64,000 bases of DNA from Helianthus annuus (Eukaryota; Streptophyta; Magnoliopsida; Asterales; Asteraceae), in the NCBI RefSeq assembly GCF_002127325.2, contig NC_035436.2:110817591-110881590 (forward strand), read 5' to 3'. The translations under genes and the position numbers were made by a program. Positions within the stretch are counted from its first letter, which is position 1. Each line of letters opens with the position of its first letter. The notes below the pieces were generated by a model. The model was not told the origin of the DNA and searched no databases. It saw nothing but the letters and a program-made list of their open reading frames with translations. Positions 1 to 11,632 of this stretch are shown here, one piece after another.

Positions 1-185
1 CCAGGCAGGTATGCGAAGATATTAGGGGATATTCATCCCAGGTATTCTAGACTAGGTTTATCTGTATCGCGGCCTACCAGGCAGGTGTGCGAAGATTAGT
101 AAATTCAGTTCGCGGCCTTCCAAAGGCAGGTGTGCGAAGTCAGTCATAATATCGCGGCCAACCCTTGGCAGGTGTGCGAAGATCA
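1..185 (-). repeat. Tandem hairpin repeat, about 43 bp unit, roughly 4 copies
   Basis: Each unit has the form TCGCGGCC, a short spacer, GGCAGGTGTGCGAAG. The outer arms TCGC/GCGA pair. The inner arms also pair and differ between units: GCCT/AGGC near 75, GCCTT/AAGGC near 115, GCCAA/TTGGC near 157. The same repeat occupies the equivalent place in LTR B (26863-27046). Confidence 0.7.
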
Positions 186-833
186 GTTCAATAAGTGTTA
201 CTAGTCTAGCCGTATTCTTAACGTTAGGATCTATCAACTGAGTATGTACAATAAAGTAATCCAATCCCATTCCCACCCTGGGAACCCCATGCCTTGGCTG
301 TGTGAACTCACCTTGGTTTGCTCGGTATGTTATTGCTTCTAGGGTTTATTAATCTCTAAGTCCGTTACACCCGACCTAGGATGTATTGCACATGATTCAT
401 TCAATTAGGGTTTACAATCCTCGATATTCAAGCAACGGTGCTTTGTGTGTTTATTGTGTACACGATGATATTACATAAAATGTTCACGCATGTAGAATCA
501 TATAGTTGCATTCAGTATCATACGATTATACACATAGAATCATACATCATGTAAACAGTTAATCGTATTCACATAATTCATACGTCGCGTCCTTGATTAC
601 ATAGTTTAATCTAACGTAGACGTTAACCTAGTTGCCACTGTTAATATACTTAACAGAAACATCACACTTAAACAGAATTTACAACTTAACGGAGTTGCAT
701 AATTAATTTAACAGAGTTTAACCATATCAATGGGATACTAACAGGGTTAACATATATACATAATTACTAAACTAATGATGTTACTAAAGTAATAGGGTTA
801 ACAAGTTATTGAATCCACAATCCTAGCATAGAA

Positions 834-1328
834 CTCGGACATAACATCAAAGCATAACTCGAACATGTGCAAGCAAAACTTCGGACCCCCATATGTAAAA
901 GCAAAAGTCGGACCTATCTCTTATGCTATAAAACTCGGACAAGAAGTCTTGCTTACAAAAAGATCGGACATATTACATCTATAAAAGTCGGACATGAGGG
1001 GGCAGCCCCCCCTCCTCAAACTCGGACCACTATGGCCCAAACAAAGTCGGACCCCCTCTTCTAAGGTTGAAAGATCGGACAGGGGAAGGGTATAAGAATT
1101 CGGGCAGGGGATGGGGTGAAAACTCGGACAACCCATCTCCCACTTGAAAACTCGGACAACCCATTATTTTGTGCAAAGGTCGGACATCTTAATGTCCATA
1201 TAAGTCGGACCCTTAAAACTCAGACGCTATGTCCTTAAACAACCTCGGACCAATGTTTTCTGATGCAAAGCTCGGATCGTTAGGGCATGATAAAACTCAG
1301 ACAAATTGCATGTTTACAAACCTCGGAC
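834..1328 (-). repeat. TCGGAC word array in LTR X
   Basis: I count 15 exact TCGGAC words, most preceded by an A-rich stretch such as AAAACTCGGAC, plus variants (CTCAGAC, TTCGGGC, CTCGGAT). Spacing is irregular, about 20-50 bp, and the DNA between the words is unrelated. This is a dispersed word array, not a simple tandem repeat. On the element's sense strand the word reads GTCCGA. Confidence 0.75.
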
Positions 1329-1610
1329 TTTATTCATGATTCAAAAACTCAGACACATATATCACAAAACTCTGAGTAACATTAATCATATGATCGTAGA
1401 GATTATAGCAGTTACGTTTTCTATGTTCCACAGTTACGTTCATCATTCTAAAAACCCTAACTTCATATGCGTTGACGGCAGAAACATATCAAATCATCAA
1501 ATGCTTAACAACAACAACAATTGTCACAAGAATAATCTACCAAGTATGCAACTAATCATCATCATAATCACAATTATCAACATCAATTGAAAACACAGAA
1601 CCATCATATT

Positions 1611-4600
1611 TGTCACACCCTGACTTTTGTGGAAGCGTGATTATTGGTGTGACTTCTTAATACCATTGCATATGATCATAACAACACTATATGATAAAAC
1701 GAGTGGATGTACATCCATTAATTTAAGTTTAAAAGTAGTACAACATAATTGTCTGAAATGACGAGACCAATTTCAAGTTACAAACCATAACGTGTTTTAA
1801 GGAGTTCAAAAAGACTCAACAAAAGATTTTAAAACAACCCCGAGTTTAGGACCACGTATCCCGTCCAGGATTAAGATACGCCTCCTAAACCCTAATGACT
1901 TGGATGACATCTTTATTCACAACGCAGCTTAAAAACTCCAACACCGCCAGATCCATTTACTAATTCCCTGAAATACATGTAGTTTGAAAAATCAACAAAA
2001 GTTGAGCGAGTTCATGTGTAAGTAAGTACGTATAAACCTTTGTAAAAATGTCTGTATGTATGAAAATCCCTGGTATGTAGCAATAAGGAAAAACCATAAT
2101 TGGGTTGCAAAGCCAATGATAAGTGTGAAGTGATGCATGAAGACTCAACCCTAGCGGATTTGTGCGTCGGGCACTTAGTCATCTCATGGTCCACTCAGCG
2201 GACTCAGGAGTGGGGCTCGCTACACCCAAATAGATCTATCACTAATGTCCCTCGGTCCTACAACGAGGATTAATGGCCTTAAGTGTCATGCCCACCACTC
2301 ACATGTTCGCGTAATAAAAACCCTCCTTAAGCTAATCATACCATGTAAATAAATGTCTGTAAATGTCTGTAAATGTCTGTAACATGTATTTCACCCCCGA
2401 GGTCTAAAACTAAAAATAGTTAAGAGAAAAGGGGGACATGAACTCACAGTATTGCGTCTTCGGTACTCGTAACCCAAATCTCTTCAGCAAACACGACTAC
2501 CTACAATAGTCTAACGTCTATTAGACGAACGGGTCGTGCCTTGTCTTAGTATTTATGTCTTTGAGTTACGTTTCTTATATTATTTCGTGTGATAATTATT
2601 TGTCAAAATAATTAGTATTTCAACTTAATCATATGCCGTGTTGGAATATTTGTTCGTTCCATATTCTAGTATCAATACTTCTAAAGTGTCTTATATGCGC
2701 GGTTCCTTCCCAAGGATGGGATGCCGGAAATATATATTTAACCATATTCATGTATGAAACCAACCTCCGATACTTTGTATTTTGTGATAAATATTATGAC
2801 GAGTTTTATTTTTGAAAACAAAATCTAAAGTATACCAGTAAACACCCGTCTCACAAATATTTATTAAGTGTTAGGATTTTCGGAAAATTTCGGTAGAGTC
2901 TCCTTTGTAAATAGGGGTGTCCATGCTTAATTAGCATATCATTTTCTTATACATATATCAATAGTTCATTTTCAATAACCAACCCGACATATCGACATAC
3001 AAAACATTACATACTTCATTTCAGCTTTATTACTCGAAACCGGACTGTTTTCGAGGATTTTTATAAAATAGTTATCCTTTTCCAAAAATTACCAAATTTT
3101 TACAGAATGTCACATTTGTTCCAAATTTTATTGTGTGAAAATATCAAAGTCCAATTCGTTACCCATATTTTATAGAAAATCATTTTCTCGACTGCAATCA
3201 GATTTGTTACTTTCTGATTGCAGTTTACGGAAATATTCACTAAAAATTAACCGTAAGTCCGTTTGACGAAAATCCAGTTGGAGGGTCATCCTGACAATGG
3301 TGTCCATCTACTGTAAAAATTTCATGAGTCGGTTTCACTCAGGTTTCAGGTTATGACTTTGAAAACAACACACTTTTTCTGCAGTAAAAATGCAGCTTGA
3401 GCCGCTGTCCAAAAATAGTCTTTTATAAATAGTAAACGGTCTCGAAAAATTATGATTCCAGTGGCATTTGTTTAGTTGTTCCAAAATACTCATTTTAGGC
3501 TTCAGAAAATCCGTTTTTCGATTTAAAATGATCCCTTTACAGCCTGTTGAAGTTGGCTGGAAATCCAACTCAGCAAGCTGTTTACATTGTAGAAGTGACT
3601 AAAAGTGCATAAACGAAGATCCTAATCATGGTTTATGGATGAACAAATGTTAAAAACTTCAATCATGCTTTAACCAACCCTAAATCATTCAGATTTCAAC
3701 CTCACACAACCTTTTTATATATGGTTTTTAGGCAGAATTTTAAGTTCTCATTTTAGTGTTTAAGCTTTGTGTGTGTCATGAACATTCAACAAATCGTAAC
3801 AAGAATCAATGTGGAACAAAAGTATGAATGGACTTACTACTAGCACAAGGCTAGGGTAGTAATCTTAGGATGAGATGATGGTGAAAAGTTGGTGACAAAG
3901 CTTGAATCAAACTTCCTTGAACACCTTCAATCTTGCACTTCTATGGATGAACTTCACACTTGAAAAAGAGCTTGTTGGAGAAGAAAATGGAGGATGGTGA
4001 AGTGTGGTGGTGGTGAATTCGGTTATGGGCAGCCAAGAGGGAGGGAGAGAGAGTGATAAAATGGTGGAGTGAACTTGTAGAGAAGATGAAATGATGAGAT
4101 GAATCTTATAGCCCAACCTAGTGTCATCATGGATATTTCTTGGCAAGATCAACACATGAGGAGGTCCAATGACATTAAAAAGGAATATTTCATTGAGATT
4201 TAGTGATGATGATGGTGGGTCCCATAAGTGGGCCGAAATTTGTGAGGGGGGGGGGGTAAAATGTAAAATTTTTATTATAAATAGGTGATTATTTAGAAGG
4301 TTAAGGGTATTTACAAGTATAGTGGGTGTATGTCATGTTTACATGGTGCATGGGGATTTTTGTGACCATAATTTATTTAAAATGATAAAATAATATTTCT
4401 AACAATATTTTCATGTCTCGGGTAATGTCTGGTTGTTCGGTTTCGCATCGTTCTGTTAAAGCGTTTAATTGTCCCGTAAAGCGTCTTTTGTGCATCTTTT
4501 TGTAACGAAATTAGTTCCAACACTTAGGAAAGTGTCCAGGACCATTTAGTCAATACTCCGTATAATATGATGTGTTAAAAGCTGAATTATTACAAAAAAT

Positions 4601-5000
4601 ACGGAATTCTGTAATTAAATTGCGTTTTAGGCACTTTCCGGCACTCGAACTATCACCTAGTGACATAGTCTTATGGTCCTCACTTCCCTACACTCCATAC
4701 TGGTGTAGTGTTTTATCCCTGGCCTATACTGGCCTAAAATAGTATCTGTCTAAGTGCTGGCATTGTCAACATGTGTCTGAGTTATTCGCTCACTGTACTA
4801 ACTGTGCTTTGTGCATCAGGTTTGCCACTAAGAGTCTGTATGAAATGAATAGAGTGACTGTATGTAAAGAATGCACATGTATGTATATAACATAAATCAG
4901 TAAGCAATTTAAAGCATCAGATGTAATCAAGCACAGTCATTAAGCACATAATTAGGGTTAATTAATTTGTACAGTACCTGTAATTATGAGGGTTGTCACA
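1611..5000 (-). repeat. 3' LTR of element A
   Basis: 3390 bp, beginning TGTCACACCCTG and ending GTTGTCACA on the plus strand. It is collinear with 11633-15023. Visible differences include a 2 bp indel near 2493, a G-run of 11 versus 9 (4246-4256) and scattered single-base changes. The small reading frames inside are not conserved as proteins. Confidence 0.95.
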
Positions 5001-5016
5001 TTCTCCCCCCGTTAAG
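5001..5016 (-). other. Polypurine tract of element A
   Basis: Directly next to the inner end of the 3' LTR. The minus strand reads CTTAACGGGGGGAGAA. Element E has an almost identical tract at 61380-61395 beside its LTR. Confidence 0.85.
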
Positions 5017-7099
5017 AAAATTTCGTCCTCGAAATTTGTACTACCTTAACTCCTTAGGGTTTCATTATGCATGTATGTATATGAATAGTACCGAGGTAGA
5101 TAATCACCAAACCGAATCAAACCTTATTCACATCAAGTGAGTCCAAGAATATATAACAACACGAATCCAATGGTTAAAAGGTATGTGCTTTTAGCATTTA
5201 ATGTCAAAGGCATAAGTCGTATTGACGTGTAGTCTAGTGTAATCCAGTCACAGGGGTTCCACAAAAGAGGAGTCTTGTCCATTAGGATACTTAGATAGTC
5301 GGTCACAATTTTTTTTTTTGCCAACGAGTTTTCGCAACCGTAGCATCCGCTATATGAACTCAAAATCAATAACTCAAAAGTAGTAGCAAAGTGATCTGTA
5401 AATCTCCCGACTAAATGAACGGAAAGGTTTAGTGTGTTGGCACTCTTAAGTTTCGAAGGTACACCGAATGGAATACAAGCGAATTTTGGTGTATCACGGT
5501 TTTGATTCGTAGTTGCATCAGAAATGTTTAAATGACAAGTCAACAAAAGTATATGCAGTTTTGGTGAAACAGTTGACCATGATTAGCACAAGATAATGAC
5601 ACCACGTAATGACGAGATTCAATAATGGTGGTGACTAAACAAGTTTACCGTGCCTGAAATCAAATGAAAGTGTACAAAGACAACCCGAAGGTTTGATTTA
5701 CACAATGTCGTAAAGTTTCCAGTTGAACAAAGAATATCAAAGAGCCACTGTTTTTGATCGAAGGTGAAAAAGTATTAAATACCGCAAGGTATTCGATTAG
5801 TCAATGAAAGAATCGCTAAGAGGTACATTGTGCTATGGAATGAATCTATGTACCATTGCCTACACACAACTGTGTTGAGACTGCTTTAATTGTGATAAAC
5901 TAGACGGATTTAGAGCAAGTAAATAATTTAAATCCGTATATGAAGTGAGTAACCCAATTAGCACAAGCTTCAATTCTTTGAAAATATCACCTCAAGGGGT
6001 CGAAGTCAATCAAACGATTTAGTGGAGTCGTAGACCAACCGAATCTACTATGACTCGTAATGAAAGAATCTTTGTAAAAATGTTTGAATATGATGCTCCC
6101 AATACATCATATGACGTCTTAATTCAAACGTGTGAAATGGATAAGTTCAAACAATTGAACTTAGTTTCAGTGTAACTCGCCAATAAACGTATGCATCAAC
6201 AAAGGAAATCTCAGCATGGTTACAAAAATAAACCATGAATGTATCTTGAAACAAAAGAAGTTTTCGAGAAAGTGTGTTGACTTGATAGCAAAGAGTCAAC
6301 CGTTACAATAATGTAGGCCATTCGAATCACAAAACAGTAGTTAGATTTAGCAACATAATATTCGAATTTCAATGAAGCGCTTGAAATGAAACCGCACGCG
6401 TAGCAAAAGGTGCATGCGTAATATGTGAGTTTTCAAGTAATGACACAATGAGTGTTTGCTAAAATGGAGAAACGACCAAATATTCGAAGCAAAAGAGTGT
6501 TCGCTCTCAGCGAAGAAAATCAACGTGATGCAACTACTTTAAGGGGAGTAGAGATGCAAACATCTACTCGGCTAGGAGCAAAAGTGAAGATTTTAACGAA
6601 AGAATTCCAGGTACTTTCTGTTTTGCTAACTGAAATGGCATATATGACAGGTTAATGTGTTAGATTGAGTTAACAGATATGGTGTTTAATTAACAACCTT
6701 TACAAGTTTGGACCTGGGTTTCTAAGGGTCCTAAGAATATGTTTTCTAGACCCTCAAGGTTTCGTATTCTATGTAACTCGGTTTTGTGCATTGGGTAGGA
6801 AACACCATCTTGTGTGCGTCTAAAACAAGTTATCGTCCCACGATTTCCCCGGTATACTATCTTCCTGAATTTATCGCTAACGACACTCGATCGTTGATTA
6901 GTCGTGCAATAGTAGTCGGATCCTCACAGTTAGTTAAATAAGAAATTCGTAAATTCTCAGCAAGAGTTACTGACTCTTGTGGATTAGCTCGTTCGGATCT
7001 TGATAGTTGATGCCTATTTGAAAATTACGTCCTCCTTCTTGGCGAGCAGAATTTGGGTTACCCAACATGGAATTTTTGGTCTGTTATCTTCCTGCTTTA
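5017..7099 (-). other. Unexplained 2 kb domain between damaged pol and 3' LTR of A
   Basis: In element E only about 35 bases separate the end of integrase from the polypurine tract; here about 2 kb of AT-rich sequence fills the gap. No RT, RNase H or integrase motif is recognisable in any frame. The longest open frame (5133-5546, minus, 137 codons) has a hydrophobic C-terminal end and no family I recognise, so I do not call it a gene. The first bases after the tract match the 'TTTCGTCC(T)CGAAATTT' 3' UTR block seen in B and E. The domain may be a long 3' UTR or captured sequence. Confidence 0.45.
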
Positions 7100-7794
7100 T
7101 TAGCGTCTGAGGTTGCACTGCCAATTCTTGCATCTCCGAAGGTGTAAGTCGCTAAAGGTGCATCGACTACAGGCGCGACGCCTGGAATCAAATCGATGCG
7201 AAGATTCGTCTTGTCGTTGAGGGGATAATTCTGGCAAGTCTTCAGGGTAGACTTCAGGATATTTCCTTATCACAGGAATATCGTCGAGTTTTGGTTCTTC
7301 GGCTCCCTTGCCCCCGACATGAGCCAAGAAAACAACACATCCTTTACTCAATAACTTTTGGGCCTTCCCGCAATTAGTAATTTGTAGGGGCGTATCCTGC
7401 TTCATGAGCCACGGTCGTTTCTTCGTTTGCCATTGTGGTGCGGTTATCAATCTCCGCTCGAACACTCGGCAGTTGATCCATTCCAATTACCTTGTTGAAG
7501 CTTTCCAACTCAACTGGCAGTAGATTATGCATAAATTCACGCTCTCTGGGTTCTATCTTGCCGTTTCTAGTCACTGCATTGGCTTCCACTAGCTTCACCT
7601 AGCTAGTCCCATCGAGTGCAAGTTATCTAACTTACGTGCTACCCTATCAAGTACACTCTCGAACTCTAGAGATTCGAAACCAAAAATTTGCAACAGTATT
7701 TGGCAACACAGATGCATAACGTTGAGTGATATTAGACGTACTGATATCCATGCTTGGATTCCTGGTGTGCTCCCCTAGCTCTGCTACTGAGCTT
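7030..7794 (-). pseudogene. Damaged protease and first codons of RT, element A
   Basis: Continues gag in broken frames. Conserved protease landmarks can be matched to element C (28578-29207): the ANGKLVEAN-like segment near 7590, IGMDQL near 7480, and the linker ending in PEVYPEDLPEL near 7220. At the active site C reads DTGAD, whereas A reads NTVAN (near 7695), so the catalytic Asp is lost. Several frameshifts follow. The homology fades around 7030 at the point corresponding to the SPWGAP motif that opens RT. No later pol motif survives. Confidence 0.8.
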
Positions 7795-8874
7795 TTATCC
7801 TCGTGCCTGATTCTTCTTAGGGCAGTATCTTCTAAAATGCTTCTTGCTCCCACAGTTAAGACAACCTTGAGCACGTTTTTGTCTGTCACTTGTCCTGCCT
7901 GGATAATCGTCACTTTCGTTGCTCCCTCCGTGATTCTTGCTTCCATCTTGGCCTCCATTCCTACTTTCAGTAACTTGCCTACAAGTTTCCTTAGGATGCC
8001 CTCTCTTGCCACAGTTATCACATTTCCCATATTTACATCGCCCGACATGATAGCATAGACAATTGTCGCACTTAGGGAGAATACCCATGTAGTCCTTTCC
8101 CTTTTTGGCCTTTTTCTTGTTACTTGCCTGAGTAATCTTCTTGAAATTTGTGATCTTTCTCTTATTATCCCCAGATGAGTCTATAGGAGTCTCCTTTCTC
8201 TCGTCCGTAGTGGAAAATTTTCCTAGTCTAATCGCTTCTTCAGTGAGCGCCACACTTGTGTTGATAGCCTCGGTGATCGTTGAAGGTTTAGATGTTGTTA
8301 CCAGGCTTAGAATCTGAGGTGCCAATCCCCCTATGAAACGCTCAATCTTCCTAGGTTCCGGTTCCACCAAACGCGAAGCAACTTGTGATAATTCGCCAAA
8401 TCTCTGCACATATTCGGCTATCTTTGGACCTTCCATTTTCAAGTTCCACAATTCCGTCTCCAACTTCTGGACTTCTGCCCTCGAGCAATATCTTTTTCGC
8501 ATTAGTTCTTTCAGTTCGTCCCACGTTAAAGTGTTCACAGCAGTCTCGCCCATTGTCTGAACCTGGAGGTTCCACCATGACAGAGCCCCATCTACAAATA
8601 GCCTAGCTATGTACGTGACCTGGTGCCCTGGGGCACATTTGCTCAATCTTAAGACAGAATCCGTCTTCTCAACCCAGCGTACGAAGGCTAAGGCACCACC
8701 AGTGCCGTCAAATTCCCGAGGTTTGTGGTCTAAGAACTGCTTGTAGGTGCAGCCTTCGCTGTGTTCAGAGCGAAGGGCCTCGAGCTGTGCAATGGCATGT
8801 GAGATGCGCACTTGCAGTTCTGCCGCTGTTGTTGGCGGAAGGTTGTTGGCATTGACGTTCCCTTGTGCCGACAT
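7795..8874 (-). CDS. gag: Gag polyprotein of element A
   Basis: 360-codon open frame. Residues about 45-230 form the retrotransposon Gag capsid domain, with the landmarks CTYKQFLDHKP, FDGTGGA, WVEKTDSV, ALSWWN and YCSRAEVQKLE. Two CCHC zinc knuckles (C-X2-C-X4-H-X4-C) lie near residues 285-300 and 340-355 and would bind RNA. The start at 8874 fits the paralogue in C. The frame ends just after the second knuckle, where C continues into protease. Relative to B and C the gag intron is exactly absent, so the two exon-equivalent parts are continuous. This is the only intact ORF of the element. Confidence 0.9.
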   Translation of the reverse strand: MSAQGNVNANNLPPTTAAELQVRISHAIAQLEALRSEHSEGCTYKQFLDHKPREFDGTGGALAFVRWVEKTDSVLRLSKCAPGHQVTYIARLFVDGALSWWNLQVQTMGETAVNTLTWDELKELMRKRYCSRAEVQKLETELWNLKMEGPKIAEYVQRFGELSQVASRLVEPEPRKIERFIGGLAPQILSLVTTSKPSTITEAINTSVALTEEAIRLGKFSTTDERKETPIDSSGDNKRKITNFKKITQASNKKKAKKGKDYMGILPKCDNCLCYHVGRCKYGKCDNCGKRGHPKETCRQVTESRNGGQDGSKNHGGSNESDDYPGRTSDRQKRAQGCLNCGSKKHFRRYCPKKNQARG

Positions 8875-9707
8875 CTTCTCAGAAGAAGATTAGTTAAGTC
8901 AGGTTATATTTGTTCAGGGGACACGCTTAGTTGTTTAGTGGTCATATGTACATACATACAATAGGTTATCATACCAACCAATCAAGCAATAGCATAATCA
9001 TAGCATAACCAAGCAATTTGGTAATTATGTTTAACGAGAGCATAGCAAGTAAGCACGTAGCGTTAAAATTATAGCACACACATATAGATCAATAACGTGC
9101 TTAACGAAGACATAGCGTCTGAGCTTTCGCTGGTCATTGGCCACAACGTATTGTCGCATGTTTTATGATAATTGGGCTCTCATTATTCTCCGACCACAAT
9201 TGTATCGTCTTTCGAAATGTATCACATCAAAGGGGGAAACAGGGTCACCCTACCCTTGCCCAACAAGTATATCAGTGTATCAAAATCACGTAGTCTGAAG
9301 TGGTCTTTAAAAGTCTCCACAATCCCGGCTTATCATTAGTGTCTTTACCCAAAAGTAATGCAATCCGCAAAATCCAGAAATCAATTATGTTGGTGACTGA
9401 GGTGGAGTGGGAAAGAAAAGTAAATCGTTAACATGCGTGAACTCCTCCTTGAGCTTGTCTATACGTTGAAGTAATTAACCTGTCTGCCGCTCGACAGTAA
9501 AGAAACGAGCCTTAATAGCCAAGAAGGTGTAATATCAGCAGGTGAGTGTGCCAAAGGAGACAGTGTTGGATGTGGAGGATCAAAGTATACTGGCAATAGA
9601 CAGGGTGGAGGACGTGGTGTCAGCTAAAGCTCCAACGTTCTGCGACTCATATCCTCAAACCGTAGCTGTGTAGTCCCCATAGTGTGAGGGATGGTAAGGA
9701 TCTAAAA
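8875..9707 (-). other. Spacer between ORF0 and gag, element A
   Basis: Noncoding. It corresponds to 31021-31424 in element C: both begin with a run resembling TCTTCTxAGxAGAAG just upstream of the gag start and contain a CATTGAGCTTTC-like segment, though A's spacer is longer. No further feature seen. Confidence 0.5.
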
Positions 9708-10734
9708 TTAGCATAGTGTATTATAGGGACCATCGAAATGGCTCGTCCAGCGCTGTAGGTTTGAAAGTAGCAACGGTGCGGCCTGTGAGGTCATAGAAAA
9801 TGTTGCAGCAGCAATAGGGATCGTTATGCGGGTGCCATCCTGGAGTACCTTTCTGTGGTGTGGGTAAGTCCTAAGAGGAAGTAATAGGCATGCTGATGCA
9901 ATGGACGTCGGTCTCCATAGGAGAGAAGGAGCAATCATCATCGGTTGTGGGTGCAAGAACAAACGTCTCAACCAATAAGGGGATCGTCAGGTGCAGGTAC
10001 TGGGTTAGATATAAGAGGTGCAATGTTTGGTAGACCAAAAGAAGCAGGGTCATAATCAAGCAAGGGTGCAGGACCAGCAGATGCAACATCAAGCTGTCCC
10101 ACAAAGGTGCAGAAGCTAGCTCAAGGGCAGTCTTCGGGTCATGTAACAATGTGGCGCCTCGAGCAAGTGATAGTGCAGCAGTTATGACGGCGTCGTCGTC
10201 TGTGTCAGTAGTAGAAGGTTGCAATCCGGCCATCTATAAGGCTGTAAATGTCACAGACTCAGAGGAGTCTGAAATCGTGTGTATTCCAGGCGTAGAGGAT
10301 AGCCTGATAACAGAGGTCTCAAATGTGAAATTTGTAATAACGTTCTCGTCTAACTTTCCATCACCATGGATGTCGTCAGGAGGACCATCAATAGTCATGT
10401 CGACGTCATCAGCTATTCGTCGAGTAGCCAACCTTCGGAAGGAATGTCCACGGGGGGCGTATTGTCGAGGTTCAAAACCATGGTGTGTTCACCATTGGGG
10501 TGACCAGTGATGAAGTGGTCATGGACTGAAACAAGAGTAGTAGGAGGATTTTTGTCGGAGAAGCCTTCTGTAAGGATAAATCATCCCAAAATCTGGTAGC
10601 GCGAACTGTTGTAAGTCGTCCTTGCCCTTGGTCAGCATATCAGGGTCACTCTCAGTGTCTGACGTAAATATCTCCGGCGCAAGTGCAGTCTCATCATTTG
10701 TGGTGGTGGCCATAGGGTCATCAATGCTTGACAA
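9708..10734 (-). pseudogene. Decayed ORF0, extra acidic leader protein of element A
   Basis: Homologous to the leader ORF of element C (31425-32605). The N-terminal part from 10734 matches in order: an acidic segment with ALAPEIFTSDTESDPDM, then QQFALPDFG. After a frame break, 10234-10431 matches the segment ending in an IHTISDSSESVT-like run, and 9871-10233 matches what follows it. At least two frame changes interrupt it. It lies between the primer-binding site and gag on the same strand. Function unknown; it is not Gag, protease or an envelope protein by any motif I can see. Confidence 0.75.
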
Positions 10735-10903
10735 CCCGCTTTTTGATCAAGGCGACATGTGTATCGGTACATGGTAGTCATAGTATGTATTTCCATAGTA
10801 ATTACTATCAGTTAGCGTATGCAAACAGTTTTCCACATATGCACGTGTATCAATAATCAGCAATTAAGCATGTATGTGATAACAATGTAAGCAAGTAATC
10901 ATC

Positions 10904-11441
10904 CTAGTCTTCCCTAGACTATCCCACCCAGTCTCTTAGACTGAACTCCCTAGTCTCTCAGACTAACTCCCTTGTCTCTAAGACCAACTCCCTGGTCTCT
11001 AAGACTAACTTCCCCAGTCTCTAGGACTAAATCCCTGGTCTCTAAGACCAAACCTCCCAGTCTCTAAGACTAAATCCCTGGTCTCTAAGACCAAACCTCC
11101 CAGTCTCTAAGACTAAATTTTTCCCCAGCCTCTAAGACTGAACCTCCCCAATCTCTAAGATTGAACCCCTCAGTTTTTAAGACTGAACCTCCCTAATCTC
11201 TAAGATTGAACCCCTCAGTCTCTAAGACTAAACCTCCCCAGCCTCTAAGGCTGAACCTCCCTTAATCTCTAAGATTGAATCCCTCAGTCTCTAAGACTGA
11301 ACCTCCCTCAGCCTCTAAGGCTGAACCTCCCTCAATCTCTAAGATTGAATCCCTCAGTCTCTAAGACTGAACCTCCCTCAATCTCTAAGATTGAATCCCT
11401 CAGTCTCTAAGACTGAACCTCCCTCAGCCTCTAAGGCTGAA
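10904..11441 (-). repeat. 24-unit hairpin array in the leader of element A
   Basis: Period about 22-24 bp. The typical plus-strand unit is CAGTCTCTAAGACTG followed by AACCTCCCTC. Each unit is a 5-6 bp inverted repeat around a 3-base loop. Stem variants are AGTCT/AGACT, GGTCT/AGACC, AATCT/AGATT and AGCCT/AGGCT; in most units both arms change together, and several exceptions are G:T-type. On the sense strand the loop reads TAG. The array is absent from the leader of element C. Confidence 0.95.
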
Positions 11442-11609
11442 TTATAAACATATATTTTGGAATGTGTATTTGTGCCTTTTGTTTGTAAAAATGTTTGTTC
11501 CCTGGATCTGGGCGTTTTGTGTTTGCAATGAAAAACATGTTTGTAAAAGCGTTTTTGTGAGAGCCCTATTGATCGTAGTCTAGACTCGAGAATGAATCCT
11601 AGTTCGCTA

Positions 11610-11629
11610 CGAACCTGGCTCTGATACCA
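11610..11629 (-). other. Primer-binding site of element A
   Basis: The minus strand reads TGGTATCAGAGCCAGGTTCG, the usual plant match to the 3' end of initiator-Met tRNA, three bases inside the 5' LTR. This fixes the element's orientation. Confidence 0.9.
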
Positions 11630-11632
11630 AGC

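Larger units (their letters stand above)
1..1610 (-). mobile_element. LTR X, left visible part (gypsy-type LTR split by element A)
   Basis: Noncoding LTR sequence. About 300 bases here match the LTR at 26863-27220, including a shared stretch around 265-330 that matches 27155-27220. The rest of this LTR resumes at 15024 and ends at 15535 with the GTTGTCACA terminus shared by all the gypsy LTRs here. The left end lies outside the window. Bases 300-1610 do not align with LTR B by eye, so X is a related subfamily and not B's twin LTR. No believable coding region is present. Confidence 0.7.

Noticed and set aside
3907..4155. 82-codon frame in both A LTRs as a small protein
   Set aside because: It overlaps the TATA box and CT-rich leader; the Ser/Pro/Thr composition follows from pyrimidine-rich DNA.
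5133..5546. 137-codon minus-strand frame as a gene in element A
   Set aside because: No homologue among the other elements here, AT-driven composition and no recognised motif; described only as part of the unexplained domain.
8333..8606. Plus- and minus-strand frames overlapping gag of A
   Set aside because: They are antisense or frame-shifted shadows of the 7795-8874 Gag frame.
10904..11441. CRISPR-like look of the 24-unit array
   Set aside because: Units vary, the spacers are nearly constant CT-rich runs, no cas genes exist, and the context is a plant retrotransposon leader.
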